Below are positions 12,601 to 22,549 of a stretch of DNA of 64,000 nucleotides, piece by piece. Origin of the DNA: Apostichopus parvimensis (lineage: Eukaryota; Echinodermata; Holothuroidea; Aspidochirotida; Stichopodidae). The DNA is taken from contig KN883845.1 in assembly GCA_000934455.1 (NCBI GenBank), positions 108,205-172,204 of the forward strand, in the 5' to 3' direction. Positions within the stretch are counted from its first letter, which is position 1, and each line of letters begins with the position of its first letter. Both the position numbers and the translations under genes were made by a program. Below the pieces are notes generated by a model. The model saw only the letters and a list, made by a program, of their open reading frames with translations. It was not told where the DNA came from and did not search any database.

Positions 12601-13098
12601 TAGTGAAGCTAACAGGCTTTCCACCCATACTTTTGTTTGATCAACTTACACACTGTTATTTAACTTTTATTCCACCCTCTGGCGAAGTGGCCCATATCTA
12701 CCATGGTTAATATAAATCTATCATTCATTGAAAGCTATGATGGTAATTGATATTAAGCTGTATATTATATGGGAAATTTATTTTGTTTAGGCTTTTTTTT
12801 TTAAGATTATGAATGCAGCCAAGAAATACATACTGAGGATGGGCACACTGAGAGGGTTGAATTTGGCCTGCATCACATCATCAGATTTTGTACTGGTGCT
12901 GACGCAATACCCCCTCTGGGGTTTTACAAACAGATTGATGTGGATTTCTTTAGCATCACCCCCGGGACCAAGCCATTACCTACAGCATCCTCATGTGGAT
13001 TGGAGTTACACCTTCCACGTGGTATGGAAGATGTGAATGCCTTCAGCACAATGATGGTAGAGGCCATCCTATGTTCTCCTGGCTTTGGCAAGATATAG
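669..13098 (+). CDS. HECT-type E3 ubiquitin ligase with a ubiquitin-interacting motif (5'-partial, spliced)
   Basis: Seven exons can be joined: 669-739, 6225-6326, 7156-7380, 8409-8670, 9890-10044, 11266-11501 and 12806-13098. All have AG/GT borders and matching phases; together they give 447 codons plus TAG. Residues about 39-52 (DEELQCAIEESL) match a ubiquitin-interacting motif. The HECT N-lobe follows (GEEAVDLGGPKRDFF, then GGPGFPIIHPLLY). The C-lobe in the last exon has PLPTASSCGLELHLP with the thioester Cys at about residue 414 (codon 12994-12996), 33 residues before the end, and a Phe four residues from the C-terminus, as in active HECT enzymes. Known role of the family: accepts ubiquitin from an E2 on the Cys and transfers it to substrate. 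The UIM-HECT arrangement recalls G2E3-like proteins expanded in marine invertebrates, but the subfamily is inference. The 5' end is missing. Intron 1 carries a whole hAT transposon. No stop or frameshift is seen, so the gene may be functional. Confidence 0.88.
740..1651. repeat. Degenerate tandem repeats with hairpin heads, left side of hAT insertion
   Basis: Units of roughly 200-300 bp recur with shared phrases such as TGTGATACTAGG, CTCATTAATA and TTTGATGAAA near 1040-1110, 1300-1400 and 1590-1651, and again at 5716-5830. A hairpin (GGTTC...GAACC with inner TGCCGAAGGC) lies at 1154-1180, followed by a TG-rich run. The array was split by the hAT insertion, since the phrase GTGATACT is the duplicated target. 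Confidence 0.6.
1999..2046. repeat. Two tandem 24-bp units in the hAT 5' region
   Basis: The unit ACGCGCGTT(T/A)CTACACCCCTTCAC occurs twice head to tail (1999-2022, 2023-2046), about 100 bp before the transposase start. Subterminal repeats of this kind can be transposase binding sites; that role is inference. Confidence 0.7.
3220..3415. mobile_element. hAT-type MITE nested in the transposase intron
   Basis: A 196-bp non-coding element with 11-bp terminal inverted repeats, CAGTGGCGTAG at the left and CTACGCCACTG at the right. The flanks TTTATATC (3212-3219) and CTTATATC (3416-3423) form an 8-bp target duplication with one mismatch. The C-rich interior near 3362-3400 is typical of such elements. 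It lies within the intron of another hAT element. Confidence 0.82.
3645..3851 (-). repeat. tRNA-derived SINE (minus strand)
   Basis: Read on the minus strand from 3851, the head resembles a tRNA: an A-box-like TGGTATAGTGGTCAGTAG, then a B-box-like GGTTTTAGTCTCGC with an eroded GGTTCGAATC. The body (CCAGCATTGCTGGTACTCAT, GTAAAGTAATTTACTCAACA) resembles the SINE body widely dispersed in marine invertebrate genomes. It is not a functional tRNA: the B box is degenerate and no cloverleaf can be completed. Confidence 0.6.
5831..6224. other. Intronic sequence before the UIM exon
   Basis: AT-rich intron DNA with short direct repeats of ATAGGGGGACAAA and ATTATTTATTATGATAG. I see no gene here. Confidence 0.4.
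7585..7628. repeat. 22-bp tandem duplication in a HECT-gene intron
   Basis: TTATTCATATATAATGAGTG plus TA occurs twice in direct succession. No function is evident. Confidence 0.75.
8010..8036. repeat. Hairpin-headed dispersed repeat fragment
   Basis: GATTCCTTGCCGAAGGC followed by GAAAGGAATC folds into a near-perfect hairpin with stems GATTCCTT/AAGGAATC and GCC/GGC. It is followed by CTATGCAGTC, as in other members at 1154, 11697, 13277, 17261 and 25154. Confidence 0.6.
11697..11760. repeat. Eroded hairpin-headed repeat fragment
   Basis: ACTTGCTGAAGGCAAAGTGA then CTATGTAGTCATGTGTATG matches the head and downstream consensus of the same dispersed family. It is diverged and lies in a HECT-gene intron. 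Confidence 0.45.
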
Positions 13099-13276
13099 AT
13101 TGTTACATCCCATAATTACAGAGCTGCCAACCAGTTTAAAGATTCGAATTCATAGTCTCCAGATCCATCCACAGACATCCCCTCCCCTTTGGAGAAAAAC
13201 AGCTTTTTAGGGCTTCAGATGCAAAATGGTGAAATGTTTGTGGCTCAAACATAATGAAATTTATATTGATATTTTT

Positions 13277-13804
13277 GGTTCCTTGCTATAGCAAAAGGAA
13301 CCTATGCATTGAACTTGTCGTGTGAATGTGTGTGTGTCTGTGTGTGTGTGCTTGCGTATGCTCTTTCTCAATAAGGGAAATTTGGATTGAGGCCAAACTT
13401 GGACTGTAGATCTGCCATATGGAGAAGGTGTGCCCTATTGTTTTTGGTGCCCACAAAGGTCGGTTATGGTCATAAAACTCAAAATATTCAAACTGCAATA
13501 ACTCCCAGTGCCATGTGCGACAAGATTGATATTTTGGGACAAGTTGTGAACCGGTTAGGGGAACATTTTTAAACTTAACAGTCATGTGATCCAAGGTCAC
13601 CAAAGGTCAATTAATGGAAAAAACTAGTATTTTTGCGATAACGTTAGGGTTGGGAGTTGCTTCAATGTAATCCAATTGTCGACCAGCATTTGGGTGACCC
13701 TTGACCTCAATTTGACCTCCGGTGATCTTTAAGTGTTTTGGGGGATTTTTATACTTTCGATGCTATTTTCAGATGTCAAAGGTACCTTCCGATCATAAAT
13801 GTCA
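13277..13804 (+). repeat. Hairpin-headed repeat element, TGACCT-rich
   Basis: Starts with the hairpin GGTTCCTTGCTATAGC / AAAAGGAACC (13277-13302), then CTATGCATTG, a TG microsatellite and about 450 bp of body sequence. The body reappears in reverse orientation at 24600-25180 (for example GCCTATTGTTTTTGGTGCCC). AGGTCA motifs spaced four bases apart occur near 13592-13607. It lies just 3' of the HECT gene. Confidence 0.7.
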
Positions 13805-13810
13805 AATAAC

Positions 13811-15215
13811 GAACATGTTCATATCTGTTCATATAAAAGTTCTCACATGTTCATTTTTATTTACCATGTTTTATTGGCATTTCTGCTAGCCAGATAATAT
13901 TAGTGAAGCCTTGCCATAAACCTCACAGATCACCTTGTATCTCTTTAAATATCATATTTAATATATATCTTTTTTGAAATTAAGTTTACTTAGTCTTTGT
14001 ATTCCTGCTTCTTTCATTCTAATATTGTGTGTGCTTAATATATATTTTGATATCATTATTCACTTTTGTGCACCTCGTGAAGGCATTTTTGACAGTTGTT
14101 TTTTAAGCTGTTAGTAAAGGTTCTACTGTACAAGAGTTAAGACTACCGAACCATTATTTGTTATTAAACTTGATATTGTCTGACTATAATAGTGATAATA
14201 TCAACACTTAAAAAAAATAACCATACTAAATCACCTGTGAATACTGTATTCTTATTCAAGTATTATGAACTATTTCAACTTTTCATGCAATGATTTGTAG
14301 AAGAGTACTCCAGTAATCAACTATGCTACATATCAAATGAAATGCTATGATATACAATCAAATATTATCACAACCAATGCTAAATCAGATCTTTGTCCAA
14401 TTGTTGATATTTCCACATATGAAAACAATATGAGTAGCAACATGACCTCCAATTGTTTTGCTACTAAGCATTTACTCTATATGTACCAAGTTTCATGTTG
14501 ATCCAAAATGGTTGAGTTGGGGTAGGGATGGAGGGGGGGGGGTCGGAGGTGGATCGGGGTATGATCTCTGAACTTATAGTTTTGTTATAGTTTATAGTTT
14601 TGTATTTGTCTTTCATGATAGTTGATTAGAAAGTAAACACAATATCTTGCTTTTAATAACATGCCTCCACAAGGAAATGCTGTGATGTGCATTTTTATAC
14701 AAGTATTTCTGGAGGTACCAGTGTATATAAAAGATTTTCTAAAGCAGAAAATACCTTTCTTTAGGTGAAATCTAGTTCTTGATCAGAAATAATGAACATG
14801 TTCATATCTGTTCATATAAAAGTTCTCACATGTTCATTTTTATTTACCATGTTTTATTGGCTTTTCTGCTTGCCAGATAATATTAGTGAAGCCTTGCCAT
14901 AAACCTCACAGATCACCTTGTATCTCTTTTAATATCATATTTTATTACTAAGTTTATATTGTCTCACTATAATAGTGACAATATCAACACTGTAACCATA
15001 ATAAATCACTTGACAAAATCACTTTTCATTCAACGATTTGTAGAAGAGTACTCCAATAATCAACTATGCCACATCAAAAACAATCACAACCAATGCTAAA
15101 TAAGATCTCTGTCCAACTGTTTATATTGTCATATATAAAGAGATGAGTAGTGACATAACTTCCATTTCTTGTTTTGTTAATAAACATTTACTATATATAC
15201 AAGTTTAATGTTGAT
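13811..15215. repeat. Imperfect direct duplication, unit about 0.4-0.7 kb
   Basis: 13811-13960 and 14794-14943 are about 150 bp of near-identical sequence in the same orientation (GAACATGTTCATATCTGTTC through CACAGATCACCTTG). The similarity continues in diverged form: 14165-14410 corresponds to about 14950-15130 (ACTATAATAGTGA, GTAGAAGAGTACTCC, CACAACCAATGCTAAAT). The first copy carries about 200 bp extra. No coding potential is seen. Confidence 0.75.
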
Positions 15216-16799
15216 CTAATATATTTGGACCTCAAATGACCCACAGTGACATAGAAATAGCGGAATTTCTACAACTGGATGTTTAATGTTAGATGCTAAA
15301 AAAGCTCAATATTAAGATGAAGTAAAAAGTCAGAATTTATGCTCATAGTGTGCTCAAATATGCTAATTAGGCCAACTATGAAAATGGCATGCTGATGAAT
15401 TCAAGACCAAACTCAATACCAAATTTCAAGAGCTATACTATTTACAACAAACTCCACATATGGACAGATACATGTCATTTTGAACATCAAGTCTCTTCTC
15501 TAAACATAGTTTCAGCAAGACAAAAACTGGAAAAGTAGTGAAAATAATGACTTTGCATTATAGGCTATTTTGGATTCAAATATATGGTGGATGATGTGTC
15601 CCCAAGCCAGCATGTCCCTGTGAATTACACAGGAAGTATATTTGATGTGTAAATTGATATTGACTTGGACACCCCCCCCCCCACCTTGAGCCAACCATAT
15701 CTGCAGATGCCCTTTTAAAATGTCAGTTAATTAAGCTTGAAGTGTTACATCATATGAAGTCATTCACATGAATGCATAGTTTGGAAGATAACCTGATCAG
15801 TCTTAATCAGTCATGCAGCTTATAAGTTCAAATGACTATTCCATACATAGAAACTTTTATCACTACCAAGTTTTCGTCAAATCGTATTATTTCCTACAAA
15901 GTCATTGAATAACAATATACCTCAAAATGAGGTGTTCAAATACAACTTACAATGCATGGGAACTGGCATTTTGGTGATCTGGGATGTGGTTTAGGCAAAA
16001 ATTTCTGGTACGCTACTCCCTGCGCCGCTTAGATAGTGTATCTGCGTTCATCAACTTTGGACAATATGCCCCCCCCCCCCCAGTCAAGTACTCCTGGCAG
16101 TGACTGGAGATTCTGTATAGTAGTCAGAGCAATGTGTTTGATGTTACTCATGGTGTTTGATATTACTCATGCACAGTAGCTTGCCTTGAAATTTTCACCT
16201 TTTTTCAAAGAATTGACAAGTATCAGTATAACAGGTGAAGTCAGTGTGCAATGAGGGAAGTTTCACAGAAAAAAAACTCTCCAAAGTCAGATTATGTTGA
16301 ACAAGGAAGGCGATGGCTCAGTCAATGTTATTGGTAAAAAATTGTTGTGTTCGACAACAAAACCATGGTATTATAGAAATTATAGAACAAGACACAAATG
16401 TGTGTCGTGATTCCTTGCCATAAATTGTACAAATAAAATCAATGTGGAAGGAATGAAGGGGAAACCCATTTCCTTTCATGCCTCTCCCAGGGCACAGATA
16501 AATAAAAACTTTTGCCCCAATCAGCCACCCTTGATCTGTCTGTGACCAGAAACACCATTGTGCCACAGTTTTATCCCTGTCTTCACTGTCTAGGGATTAT
16601 CTGAACACCAGCTAAGTAGCTAGTTTATTTACTCAACAAACAGGATAATTAGGCCATAACAGGATTATCACCTTAGAGACAAGCTAAAAAACCACAAACA
16701 TAAACATCTCTTCATTCCACTCATGATAGCATTACCCAGGGCCCAAGCTAATTGGTGTAAATTGGGTTTGAATTAGGCATTGACATATTGGAAGATTTA
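15216..16799. other. Non-coding stretch
   Basis: I see no gene. It contains C-runs near 15670 and 16068-16081 and a truncated ATTCCTTGCC motif near 16420. Confidence 0.4.
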
Positions 16800-17283
16800 T
16801 ACGATGAGAATATTCAGAACCAAAAACATCAGGTTTTCTTGTACCACATTATGGGCAACATACAGATCAAATATGATCTCTGTAAACATTTGCATTCTCC
16901 AGTTATTGATATTACAAGGAATTCACACTTTGACCTCTGTTGACCTCAAATGACCTTGGAACAGCACAATAATTTATAGGGTTCTTGCACCCCATATGGG
17001 CAACCTACAAGTCAAAAAGGAGCTCTGTAGACACTTGTGTTCTCCGGTTATTACGATTACAAGGTTTTCGCTTTTTGACCTCTGTTGACCTCAAATAACC
17101 TTGAAAGCGCACCAAAAACAATAGGGTTCTTGTACTCAATGTTACATGAAAGCTACATGCCAAGTAAGACATTTGTGAAGGTTGGCTTTATTGAGATTAC
17201 GAGCAGGCGATTACGAGCAGGCGTCACATCCACACACACATACGCTGCGTGACTGCATAGATTCCTTTGGCAAGGAATAAAAA
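16800..17283 (-). repeat. Hairpin-headed repeat element with about three tandem units
   Basis: On the minus strand it begins with the hairpin ATTCCTTGCC/AAAGGAAT (17261-17278), then CTATGCAGTC and a TG-rich segment. About three diverged units of roughly 155 bp follow, marked on the plus strand by GGGTTCTTG, GGGCAAC and TTGACCTCTGTTGACCTCAA. The architecture matches the elements at 13277 and 22550-25180. Confidence 0.62.
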
Positions 17284-17400
17284 ATGACAACTTGACAAAA
17301 TGACAAATTATAGAAAAAGTTGACAACTTTCTAAAAAATATAGTCCAAATACATAATGATGGGAGGGTTCTGATATAACCAAACTTTACCAATATATGCC

Positions 17401-20400
17401 CTAATTGTTTAAAACACCATGCAAGAAGGTTTTGGCTGCCAAAAAGTAGGTGATTTGATCTTGTTCAGCATGCAACTCTGAAACGTCCATGTTAAATTCT
17501 CGGTTGAATGCTGCTTGTTGGTCCAACGTCAACCGGATGCCATCAGGCACACAGACAGCTTCACCACCAAAACCACCATCTTGATGTTGGTAGTGCTCCA
17601 TTTCATCCTGTAAACACAACAGATAACATCAGAGAGAGAGACTAGTATATATTTTTTTCATTTTAAGGGTGCCCCAGTCATTGCCTCCACTTGTATTAGA
17701 GATACCAATTGGTACATTCAAATGCTCCATTTTCAGGTTCATATCTATTAATCCTCTCAGGATTATTATCAGTCAAATGCATCAATTGTTAATAAGATCT
17801 GACTGGGTCTGGTTCTTGTCATATAACTCACTAAGTCCTGTAGTCAATTTCCACAATTAATTTATTACATTAAGTTAATAACACTTACTGACATCTGCAT
17901 GCATATCTTGTTTTAATATGAGTAAAGAGACCATGGTGCTGCCTCTCAAACCTTACTGATAGATATATGATGAACTAACATATATACCTCACTGATGAAA
18001 TCCACATGATGTCCTCCATCTATTGCTGTGTGGTCAAGTTGAAGAGGAGTTTTATTCCCAGCAGTTCGAACCTTGTGGTGGATATAGCTTCTTTGGAATG
18101 TCTTCAAATGATTGTTTATGATGGGAAGAAATAGCATATGTAGAGCAGCAATGTCAACTTCATTTGCAATGACTAGCTGAGCATCATCCTCCATCTTCCC
18201 GAAGAGCGTGTGGTACGTACTTGTACAACCCTGTATAAAAAAACCACAAATTACGGGTAAAGGTGGGGGCAAGATATGGTCCGAGCTTGTCAAGTAAGCT
18301 TAGGAAGATAATACGGCTGCTCATGGGTGCATTCTCAATTTCGAACGTAGCTTCTCCATATAGAATGTGACTTCCTCATGGGAGTCCAATTGTTTCAGTA
18401 CATGTCCAAGGTTATATGGGAAATAGATGTCAAACACAACAACTATTTTCATGACATATTTAAAGAACACTGACCTCCAAACTATAACACACTCATAATT
18501 TGCATGTTGCTCTGCCAAATTGTAAATGAAACCTATTTTCGGTTCAGTTCCAATGTCATTTAAGGTCAATACAGACCAAGCAAGGGAGTTCTGGTGAGAT
18601 TATGATTATAAGGATTGTTGGATATTCTGCATAAACATGTAAGCTGTGATATGATAATTCAATTAAGCAATTAATTAGCAATTAAGTAGCCAAAAAATTA
18701 TAAAATAAAGGTAAATAGCAATTGGTACATAAATCAAAACAATTAAACAGTTAATATGTTGAATTGTGTTGGTGAGTCACTTCATAGGCCTGCAGATTAG
18801 TATCATTTTCATTATAATAGATGATATTAAATTTAGGTCAAACATGACATTATTACACCAACACCTACCGTGAAAACATCTCTCCATAAGCGTTCAATCC
18901 GTTGATTGTGCACACTGCGACCATTAATAAATGGCCTTGTATCTGGCCCACGAAGGGGGTGGTTCATCATGAAAGAACATACAAGTACATTTTCACCTCC
19001 TTTGTCGGACCTCACTTTCTCTGGGAGTCCATAGTCTAGTACCCCTTTTTGGAATGATGAAAGCATGGTTTCTGCTTTGTTATCAGATGAGCAATGCATG
19101 AAGACAGGTATCCTGCTGTAGCCCATCTATACCACCATGGATGACAAACCGCCACCTTGAAAACAAAAAGAAACAAATGTTTGTTACAATACACAGCAAA
19201 TATAGAGATGGATTGTGGTTAGGTAGCCAGCGTCTTTCGGAAATATCACCACATGTCGCACAAGAGAAACGAGCCTTTCATAAGAATTGTCGTCATAAAG
19301 TTACTGGTAATTTAAGACAGTACATTACACATGAACTATTTGAAAATGGAATGATTCACATGGGTAAAAAGTCATTTAAAAAAAAAATTGACGTGACACA
19401 TATTCCCTTCAAGTGACTCAAACTTTCCAGCAATAAAATTTAGCAAAATGTTAACCACATTTCACTGTAATCCAAACAACAACAGTGTATATTGCCCTGG
19501 TCACAACCAGGAATGGCATTTTTTTTCAAATTCATTAAAAATTATGTATGTATGTGTTTTACCCTATGTATAGTACCATATCTCAGATACTTACTATTGA
19601 TAAGGGGACAGATAGCTAATATCGTAACTTGCAGGAATAAGAGTGAACAATGGAACAGTGGAAATCAATATACCTCATCAATTTATGATTGCCATCTATG
19701 TGCCAAACAGAATTTGCTCCATCAATATGATATACTCTTCTGTGTAGTGTGGCTGCCTTCCTCCTTTCCACCCCTGTGAGAAACAATGTATTAAAAAGAA
19801 GAAAGGGATTTATTATTGTTTGTCTCCAAAACCAATGCTACTGTGGAATGTTTTTTTCTTCAATTATATCATGCAAATCAATATTAAATATTGTACTGAA
19901 CAATTGAGATGCCTATTGTTGATAACAATTTTCAAAATAAAGGTCATATAAGTGTGTGAATTTCCGATATACTTCTTGGTATAGAGCAAATCCAACTTAG
20001 AAGGCCTAAACTGCATATAACATATGTAATTTTTCAATTTAATGTCAGCACCAATGTCGTGCACAGGGTTCCACAGAATTTCCCCAGTGGTTGGTTCGAA
20101 AGTATGCCAATTCAGTAGTGGGCACTGTAACAATTGATGCAGTACCATAATCTGACTCATCTTTGTTTGGTAATCCATGATGAACATATGATTTACCAGC
20201 TTCTCATCCAATTTACACCTTTGTTATCCACTCATCTAGCTTTAGGTTGGCTGGAGACTCTCCTCAGTTTATTAACATTTGATCCACTCACTTGTTGTTG
20301 GGCATAATTCGAACAGAGATCATCAATCATGCGAATCAAGTAAATGACAAATTAAATTCTCACCCACTGGATCAACCCTTCGAAGACAGTGACGCAATCT

Positions 20401-20510
20401 CTGACGTTGAACTTTTATTCCTCTTGAGGCCAAAAGTCCATGGACCATCTTTTCTCCATAATTTTGGCTCCTTGTGAGTGCGGCAATGACCATCTCATCT
20501 AGTTGTGCAT
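17401..20510 (-). CDS. DDE integrase-core domain protein, copy 1, exons 2-6 (one frameshift)
   Basis: Exons on the minus strand: 20510-20364, 19773-19674, 19155-18869, 18230-17988 and 17607-17401 (stop TAG), all with AG/GT borders and compatible phases. Exon 1 is probably 28866-28716. With that exon, and allowing for one extra G near 19126-19130, the sum is 377 codons plus stop. The retroviral-integrase-type catalytic triad is visible: Asp in VWHIDGNHKL, Asp in VRSDKGGEN and Glu in [14 protein letters not shown]. The N-terminal part (RGIKVQRQRLRHCLRRVDP) is helix-turn-helix-like. This resembles a family of intron-bearing integrase-core proteins of unknown function in fishes and marine invertebrates; whether it is a transposon or a host gene is unsettled. 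The single-base insertion could be a mutation or an assembly error. Confidence 0.82.
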
Positions 20511-22167
20511 CTATAAATAAAGAAACAATGGATTACTTGGATTTTGCGGTCAGGGAGCTGATCAGGGGGCATATAGTAATCTTGACCAATAACAAGAAAT
20601 GTACACCATTATTAGTCTGTCTTGGCCATTCTGAGTCATGTGTGGCTTTGCTCTGATACACACCCTGATACACTGCCACTGGCATACCTTGTTGTAATGT
20701 CATGATATAAAGCAATATCAGAAATTATAGGATGAAAAAATACTGAAAGTAATCTGACAAGAAACAAGCACGAGAAACGTCTCGGTAGCTGCGCGCAAAT
20801 TTGACTGCAATTGACCTGAAATGACCAATCCAAATGACCTTCAAAATTTTGCCCACTAAATGTTGACTATATATCCCAACTTTCAACTCCATAGCATCTA
20901 CGGTTCGAATTATATGAACATTTTTGGCGTATGTGATGAGCGTGATGAACAGACGGAGAGACATGATGACTTATTAAGCTGCTCACCCGCAGCTTAAAAC
21001 TTCCACCGTACACCTAGGCTACATTTTAAGATATTGGCTTTCCTTTCTACAGCATTGACTAGTGCCTATATAAAGTTAACTTAGGTCAACAGAATTCTTT
21101 GGTCCTAACCTAGTCCATGAGCAGGACCTAGTAATTACAGTACGTTACAAAAACCTATTACAAGGTCCTTGAAACTTGTACACAAAATATGCCCTCAAAT
21201 AAGAGACCGACCAAAAATGTAATATATTGTATATAGGCCTAACTGATATATCTTATCGAGGGGAAATTTCGTGTACGTTTCAAGGACCTGCAGTATTGAA
21301 CATCCCAAATTCTCGACCTACTAGTATGAGCCTACATGTAGTATATCTATGGGCCTAATCCTAGTCGCCCTGTAATAAGTTTTGCATTTTGGAATCGTAG
21401 CAATATTAACAACTTGAAACATGAGAGAAAGTGGCAATATAAAATGGAATAATTCATGACCCATTTAAAGAAACCTGACCTAGAGCTGATCCAAATTTTT
21501 TTCATCAACATACATTTTCTATAGCAAACTACTATGGTCAAACTTGATTCATGTGAGGACACCAATGTGAAAAGACAAAAAAAGGTGTAAGCAAGTTCTC
21601 TATCAAGACAGTCATTCATAAGCCATAGCTGTTTTATATTTTATTTGTAAAAGTAAAACCAATTCACTACAGGGCTGCCATGAGTCTATAATACAATGTT
21701 GAACCTTTGCACTATTTAAATAACTAAACTATGCCGTACAGGTGGATGGCTCAACAACACAAGGGAATATTGACTAGCAAATTCTGCCCTGGCAGATTAA
21801 TCTAATGCCATAATTGTTCAAAAGCTGTTAACCCTACCAATTTAGGTATACTCATCCATGTGTGTGTCATCCCATAAGGTGTATCACCCCTTACCCAGTT
21901 CAATATAAAGCTCACTACCATATGATTTACCAATAGTACTCAAGGATGGACTGAGAACTGTAACTGAAAAATGATGGAAATTGCATGAAATTTCCGCTTC
22001 CCTATATCCAAGCATCTTTTCGTGAACAACTTGTATCCCAACGTGGCACCTTCACTGAAAATTTCAGAAAAATCAGCCACCAATTGTAGTAGTAGGATTT
22101 ATAACAGAGAGACAGACCTTTACCCATATACATTAAGTGATGTCAGTGGGTTGAGCTTAAAACTTAA
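20511..22167. other. Sequence between integrase copies
   Basis: No exon homologous to the C-terminal exons of copy 1 is seen here, so copy 2 appears to lack its own 3' exons. A TGACCT-rich patch occurs near 20800-20850. The rest is AT-rich and unrecognised. Confidence 0.45.
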
Positions 22168-22549
22168 TGTGAACATATCTCTCCAAAGTCTTTCAATTCT
22201 CTGATTGTGGACACTCCTTGTAATGAAGTGCCCACGCCCTGGCCCTCTTAAAGGATGTGCCATCATGAATGCACAGACCCTGGTATTCTCACCACCCTTG
22301 TCAGATCTGACTGTCGATGGCAACCCATACTGAAGAACACCTTCCTTAAATGCAGAAAGCATTGTGTGCGCCCTGTTTGTTAGTGGAGCACCTTAAGAAA
22401 ACTGGAATTCTGCTGTAACCATCAATGCCCCATGTATTACATAACGCCATCTTAAAAATTAAACATGAAAATTGCATGCATGATCAATAGTTGGTTTAAT
22501 TATCAAACTGAATCTTTTAAGTTAAACAAGAGCCCAAGGGGGCACTGTG

